DNA from: Thalassobellus citreus
GTDB lineage: Bacteria > Bacteroidota > Bacteroidia > Flavobacteriales > Flavobacteriaceae
NCBI RefSeq assembly: GCF_044385915.1
Contig: NZ_JBISCC010000127.1
Location: 372,001 to 436,000, forward strand
Reading direction: 5' to 3'
Length of the DNA stretch: 64,000 nt
Position 1 is the first letter of the stretch. Each line of letters starts with the position of its first letter. Under the pieces are notes generated by a model. The model had not been told where the DNA came from. It ran no database searches and saw only the letters and a program-made list of their open reading frames with translations. The position numbers and the translations under genes are program-made. Positions 60,627 through 64,000 of this stretch are shown here, in pieces.

Positions 60627-61160
60627 ATGAACGAAGAAATAAAATCAATAACGATTTCAATTTATACCGAAAATAACATCGGATTACTTAATCGTATTTC
60701 TGCAATTTTTCAGAGAAGAACTATAAACATTGAAAGCTTAACAACATCGCAATCAGAAATAGATGGCGTAAATCGTTTTGTTATTGTAGTTAATATTACA
60801 GATTCTCAAGCTAAAAAAATTGTAGGGCAGTTTGAAAAACAAATAGAAGTAATACGTGCTTATTACCATACCGACGAAGAAACTATTTATACAGAGTCTT
60901 GTATGTTTAAAATTAAGTCTTCTTTATTGTTTGAAGAACCTCAAATTCAAAATATAATTAAAGAAAGTAATTCTAGAATCGTTACGGTAAATAAAGAGTT
61001 TTTTGTACTTGAAAAATCGGGTAGAAGAAATGAAATCGAATCTTTACGTAGAGATTTAAATGTGTTTGGTATTATGCAATTTGTGCGTGCAGGACGTATT
61101 GCGGTAACTAAAGATGAAATGAAAGTAACAGAGATGCTATTAGCATTCAATAATCAATAA
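60627..61160 (+). CDS. ilvN: Acetolactate synthase, small regulatory subunit
   Basis: A 177-residue ACT-domain protein: SIYTENNIGLLNRISAIFQRRTINIESLTTSQSE is the ACT domain that binds valine, followed by a second half needed for activation of IlvB. It sets feedback control of the pathway. It sits 13 bp after ilvB and 14 bp before ilvC. The name ilvH is also used for this subunit. Confidence 0.95.
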   Translation: MNEEIKSITISIYTENNIGLLNRISAIFQRRTINIESLTTSQSEIDGVNRFVIVVNITDSQAKKIVGQFEKQIEVIRAYYHTDEETIYTESCMFKIKSSLLFEEPQIQNIIKESNSRIVTVNKEFFVLEKSGRRNEIESLRRDLNVFGIMQFVRAGRIAVTKDEMKVTEMLLAFNNQ

Positions 61161-61174
61161 TAACTAAAATTAAA

Positions 61175-62650
61175 ATGGGAAATTATTTTAACACACTATC
61201 GTTAAGAGATAAATTAAGTCAATTATCGAAGTGTCGATTTATGGATTCTTCAGAATTTGAAGATGGCGTAAATGCATTAAAAGGTAAAAAAATAGTCATA
61301 GTAGGTTGTGGAGCGCAAGGTCTTAACCAAGGGCTAAACATGAGAGATTCTGGATTAGATATTTCTTATGCTTTAAGAGCTCAAGCTATTGCAGAAAAAC
61401 GTCAATCATTTGTTAATGCAACTGATAACGGTTTTAATGTAGGAACTTACGAAGAGTTAATTCCAACGGCCGATTTAGTGTTAAACTTAACACCAGATAA
61501 ACAACATACAAATGTTGTAAATGCTGTTATGCCTTTAATGAAAAAAGGAGCAACATTATCGTATTCTCACGGTTTTAATATTGTTGAAGAAGGAACGCAA
61601 GTTCGTGAAGATTTAACTGTTATTATGGTGGCACCTAAGTGTCCAGGAACTGAAGTTAGAGAAGAATATAAAAGAGGTTTTGGTGTGCCAACATTAATTG
61701 CGGTACATGAAGAAAATGATCCAGAAGGAAAAGGTTGGGCACAAGCTAAGGCGTATGCTGCTGCAACTGGAGGTGATAGAGCTGGTGTGTTAGCATCTTC
61801 TTTTGTTGCTGAGGTTAAGTCTGATTTAATGGGAGAGCAAACCATTCTTTGTGGTTTATTACAAACAGGATCTATTCTTTGTTTCGATAAAATGATTGAA
61901 AAAGGAATTGATGCAGGTTATGCTTCAAAATTAATTCAATATGGTTGGGAAACTATAACTGAAGGTCTTAAGTATGGTGGTATTACTAATATGATGGATC
62001 GTTTATCTAACCCAGCAAAAATTAAAGCTTTTGAATTATCAGAAGAATTAAAAGATATCATGCGTCCGTTATTCCAAAAACATATGGATGACATTATGGA
62101 AGGTAACTTCTCTAGTGGTATGATGGCAGATTGGGCTAATAATGATAAAGATTTATTAGGATGGAGAGCTGCAACTGCTGAAACAGCATTTGAAAAAACT
62201 CCAGCAGGTGATGTTGAAATTTCAGAGCAAGAATATTACGATAACGGTGTGTTAATGGTTGCTATGGTAAGAGCAGGTGTGGAATTAGCGTTTGAAGCTA
62301 TGACAGATTCTGGAATTATTGATGCTTCTGCATACTACGAATCATTACATGAAACACCTCTAATTGCTAACACAATTGCAAGAAGAAAACTTTATGAAAT
62401 GAACAGTGTAATTTCTGATACAGCTGAATACGGATGTTATTTATTCGATCATGCTTGTAAGCCTTTATTAACTGATTTCATGAAAACTATTGATACTGAT
62501 GTTATTGGTAAAACTTATGCTGCAGATAATGGAGCAGGTGTTGATAACGCGAAGTTAATTGAAGTAAATAAAGCATTAAGAAATCACCCAGTTGAAAAAG
62601 TAGGTGAGTTTTTAAGAGCTTCTATGACAGCTATGAAACCAATAGTTTAA
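61175..62650 (+). CDS. ilvC: Ketol-acid reductoisomerase, long (class II) form
   Basis: A 491-residue enzyme converting acetolactate to dihydroxy-isovalerate. The NADP motif VGCGAQGLNQGLNMRDSG, AMVAPKCPGTEVREEY-like block and SDLMGEQTILCGLLQTGS are present. The length matches the class II enzyme of enterobacteria (491), with its duplicated C-terminal domain, rather than the 330-residue class I form. A hairpin follows, then ilvA. Assignment is certain. Confidence 0.97.
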   Translation: MGNYFNTLSLRDKLSQLSKCRFMDSSEFEDGVNALKGKKIVIVGCGAQGLNQGLNMRDSGLDISYALRAQAIAEKRQSFVNATDNGFNVGTYEELIPTADLVLNLTPDKQHTNVVNAVMPLMKKGATLSYSHGFNIVEEGTQVREDLTVIMVAPKCPGTEVREEYKRGFGVPTLIAVHEENDPEGKGWAQAKAYAAATGGDRAGVLASSFVAEVKSDLMGEQTILCGLLQTGSILCFDKMIEKGIDAGYASKLIQYGWETITEGLKYGGITNMMDRLSNPAKIKAFELSEELKDIMRPLFQKHMDDIMEGNFSSGMMADWANNDKDLLGWRAATAETAFEKTPAGDVEISEQEYYDNGVLMVAMVRAGVELAFEAMTDSGIIDASAYYESLHETPLIANTIARRKLYEMNSVISDTAEYGCYLFDHACKPLLTDFMKTIDTDVIGKTYAADNGAGVDNAKLIEVNKALRNHPVEKVGEFLRASMTAMKPIV

Positions 62651-62671
62651 CAACTATTAATATAATTAATA

Positions 62672-62703
62672 TTCAAGACCTGTCAACTTTGGCAGGTCTT
62701 GTT
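62672..62703. terminator. Hairpin after ilvC
   Basis: Arms CAAGACCTGTC (62674-62684) and GGCAGGTCTTG (62691-62701) with loop AACTTT. Only a short T-rich tail follows, so it may attenuate or protect the RNA rather than fully end it before ilvA. Confidence 0.6.
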
Positions 62704-62723
62704 GTATAAAAAATAATGAGCAT

Positions 62724-63989
62724 ATGAATCAGGAAAAAAACACATATTTTCCTAGCCTTAGTGATGTGAAAGCTGCTGCTGAAACGATTAAAAAAGTATC
62801 GGAAGTTACACCTTTAAATACTAGTTTAAGGTATTCAAAACAGTTTGATGCTAATATCCTTTTAAAACGCGAAGATCTGCAACAAGTACGTTCTTATAAA
62901 ATTAGAGGTGCTTATAATAAAATTAGTTCACTAACAACAGAGGAAGCTTCAAATGGAGTCGTTTGTGCTAGTGCAGGAAATCATGCGCAGGGTGTTGCTT
63001 TATCGTGTAAATTATTAAAAATTCAAGGCACTATTTATATGCCTGCACCTACGCCAAATCAAAAAGTAGAGCAGGTAAAAATGTTTGGTGAAGCCTATGT
63101 AGAAATAAAGCTTGTTGGAGATACTTTTGATGATGCGTATCATGCAGCAATGATAGAATGTGATGAGCTTCAGAAAACATTTATCCATCCGTTTAACGAC
63201 CCAAAAGTTATTGAAGGACAAGCAACTATTGCCTTAGAAATTTTAGAACAAGCAACAGAGCCAATAGATTATGTTTTTATAGCTGTAGGTGGCGGCGGAC
63301 TAGCATCAGGCTTATCAACTGTTTTTAAAGCATTGTCTCCTAATACCAAAATAATAGGTGTAGAGCCAGAAGGTGCACCGTCTATGTCAGTGTCTATTAA
63401 AAATAATAAAAATACCGAGTTAGAACATATCGAAAAGTTTATTGATGGTGCTGCAGTAAAACGCGTAGGCGATTTAACTTTTGATATCTGTAAAACAAAC
63501 TTGCATACCATGCTTACCGTTCCAGAGGGAAAGGTGTGTCAAACCATTTTAGAACTTTATAATAAAGATGCTATTGTAGTAGAACCAGCAGGAGCACTTA
63601 GTATTTCTGCATTAGATTTTTATGCTGAAGACATAAAAGGAAAAAATGTTGTATGTGTTGTTAGTGGAAGTAATAACGATATAACACGAACTTCAGAAAT
63701 AAAAGAGCGAGCCTTATTATACGCCAATTTAAAGCATTATTTTATAGTAAAGTTTCCACAACGAGCAGGTGCGTTAAAAGAATTTGTAGTTGATATTTTA
63801 GGTGCTAATGATGATATTACATACTTTCAATATGCTAAAAAAACAAACAGAGAAAATGGTTCGGCTGTTGTTGGTGTGCAATTAAAATCGGCCGACGATT
63901 TAAAGCCTTTAATAGATCGAATGAAGGAACATAATTTTTATGGTGATTATCTAAATGATAAACCAGATTTGTTTCAGTTTTTAGTTTAA
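62724..63989 (+). CDS. ilvA: Threonine dehydratase (threonine ammonia-lyase)
   Basis: A 421-residue PLP enzyme that makes 2-ketobutyrate from threonine for isoleucine. The PLP lysine lies in LQQVRSYKIRGAYNK, the glycine loop in AVGGGGLASGL. The C-terminal regulatory part (HYFIVKFPQRAGALKEFVVDIL) is a single ACT-like domain, shorter than the two in E. coli IlvA. It probably shares the ilv transcript. Leucine genes are not seen; they may follow beyond the window. Confidence 0.95.
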   Translation: MNQEKNTYFPSLSDVKAAAETIKKVSEVTPLNTSLRYSKQFDANILLKREDLQQVRSYKIRGAYNKISSLTTEEASNGVVCASAGNHAQGVALSCKLLKIQGTIYMPAPTPNQKVEQVKMFGEAYVEIKLVGDTFDDAYHAAMIECDELQKTFIHPFNDPKVIEGQATIALEILEQATEPIDYVFIAVGGGGLASGLSTVFKALSPNTKIIGVEPEGAPSMSVSIKNNKNTELEHIEKFIDGAAVKRVGDLTFDICKTNLHTMLTVPEGKVCQTILELYNKDAIVVEPAGALSISALDFYAEDIKGKNVVCVVSGSNNDITRTSEIKERALLYANLKHYFIVKFPQRAGALKEFVVDILGANDDITYFQYAKKTNRENGSAVVGVQLKSADDLKPLIDRMKEHNFYGDYLNDKPDLFQFLV

Positions 63990-64000
63990 AACAAGATCTT

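Noticed and set aside
62651..62723. Separate attenuator or leader peptide for ilvA
   Set aside because: There is a hairpin but no short ORF rich in Ile or Thr and no competing copy of a stem strand.
1..64000. CRISPR arrays, prophage, insertion sequences, rRNA or tRNA genes
   Set aside because: I found no regularly spaced direct repeats, no transposase or phage proteins, and no tRNA or rRNA signatures in the intergenic gaps.

Overview
The window looks like chromosomal DNA of a marine-type member of the Flavobacteriaceae (Bacteroidota). The evidence is an AT-rich composition, promoters of the Bacteroidota type (TTG, about 19-21 bp, then TAnnTTTG), no obvious Shine-Dalgarno sequences, gliding genes (gldA, gldB, gldC) and typical flavobacterial gene neighbourhoods. 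I see no rRNA or tRNA gene, no CRISPR array, no phage and no insertion sequence. It is mostly housekeeping biosynthesis, but with several unusual regulatory and protein details.

Positions 1-19,800 form a sulfur and methionine block. It opens inside an apparent MetX-ThrA fusion (homoserine acetyltransferase tail joined in frame to aspartokinase/homoserine dehydrogenase). Then come MetZ, a PhzF-like protein, an Rrf2-type regulator, and a long sulfate assimilation operon behind a promoter with a candidate operator: DUF2061, cysH, cysD, cysN, a HEPN-tailed sulfite reductase, cobA, a siroheme synthase and a ferredoxin-NADP reductase. Next are cysE-cysM, a SAM-I riboswitch, a MetH split into two genes, and metF. 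Together they take sulfate to sulfide, cysteine and methionine.

Positions 19,800-31,000 hold an envelope pair (PagL-like acyl hydrolase, DUF2807 lipoprotein), pta-ackA, gldA, and a phenylalanine/tyrosine operon (pheA, aminotransferase, tyrA, DAHP synthase-chorismate mutase). That operon is preceded by a Phe/Tyr-rich leader peptide and an attenuator.

Positions 31,000-41,700 are mixed: rsgA, dtd, two large DUF3857/transglutaminase proteins (the second appears to lack the catalytic Cys), a MazG-like pyrophosphohydrolase, aroA, queA, rlmN and a polyprenyl synthase. Positions 41,700-49,980 carry the ATP-grasp/alpha-E/transglutaminase trio, an ECF sigma factor operon with a membrane-anchored partner and an outer-membrane protein, an aquaporin, a GlcG/HbpS protein and an AraC regulator.

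Positions 50,000-55,220 have a primase without its zinc ligands, a scar made of a second, diverged dnaG tail, an orphan response regulator with Glu at the phosphorylation site, nadE, gldB and gldC. Positions 55,300-64,000 have metK with a candidate SAM-II riboswitch, then ilvD-ilvB-ilvN-ilvC-ilvA behind an Ile/Leu/Val-rich leader peptide and attenuator.

The main theme is RNA-level control of amino acid synthesis: two riboswitches for SAM of different classes and two ribosome-dependent attenuators with the same layout. Intergenic gaps also carry at least three families of short dispersed palindromes.
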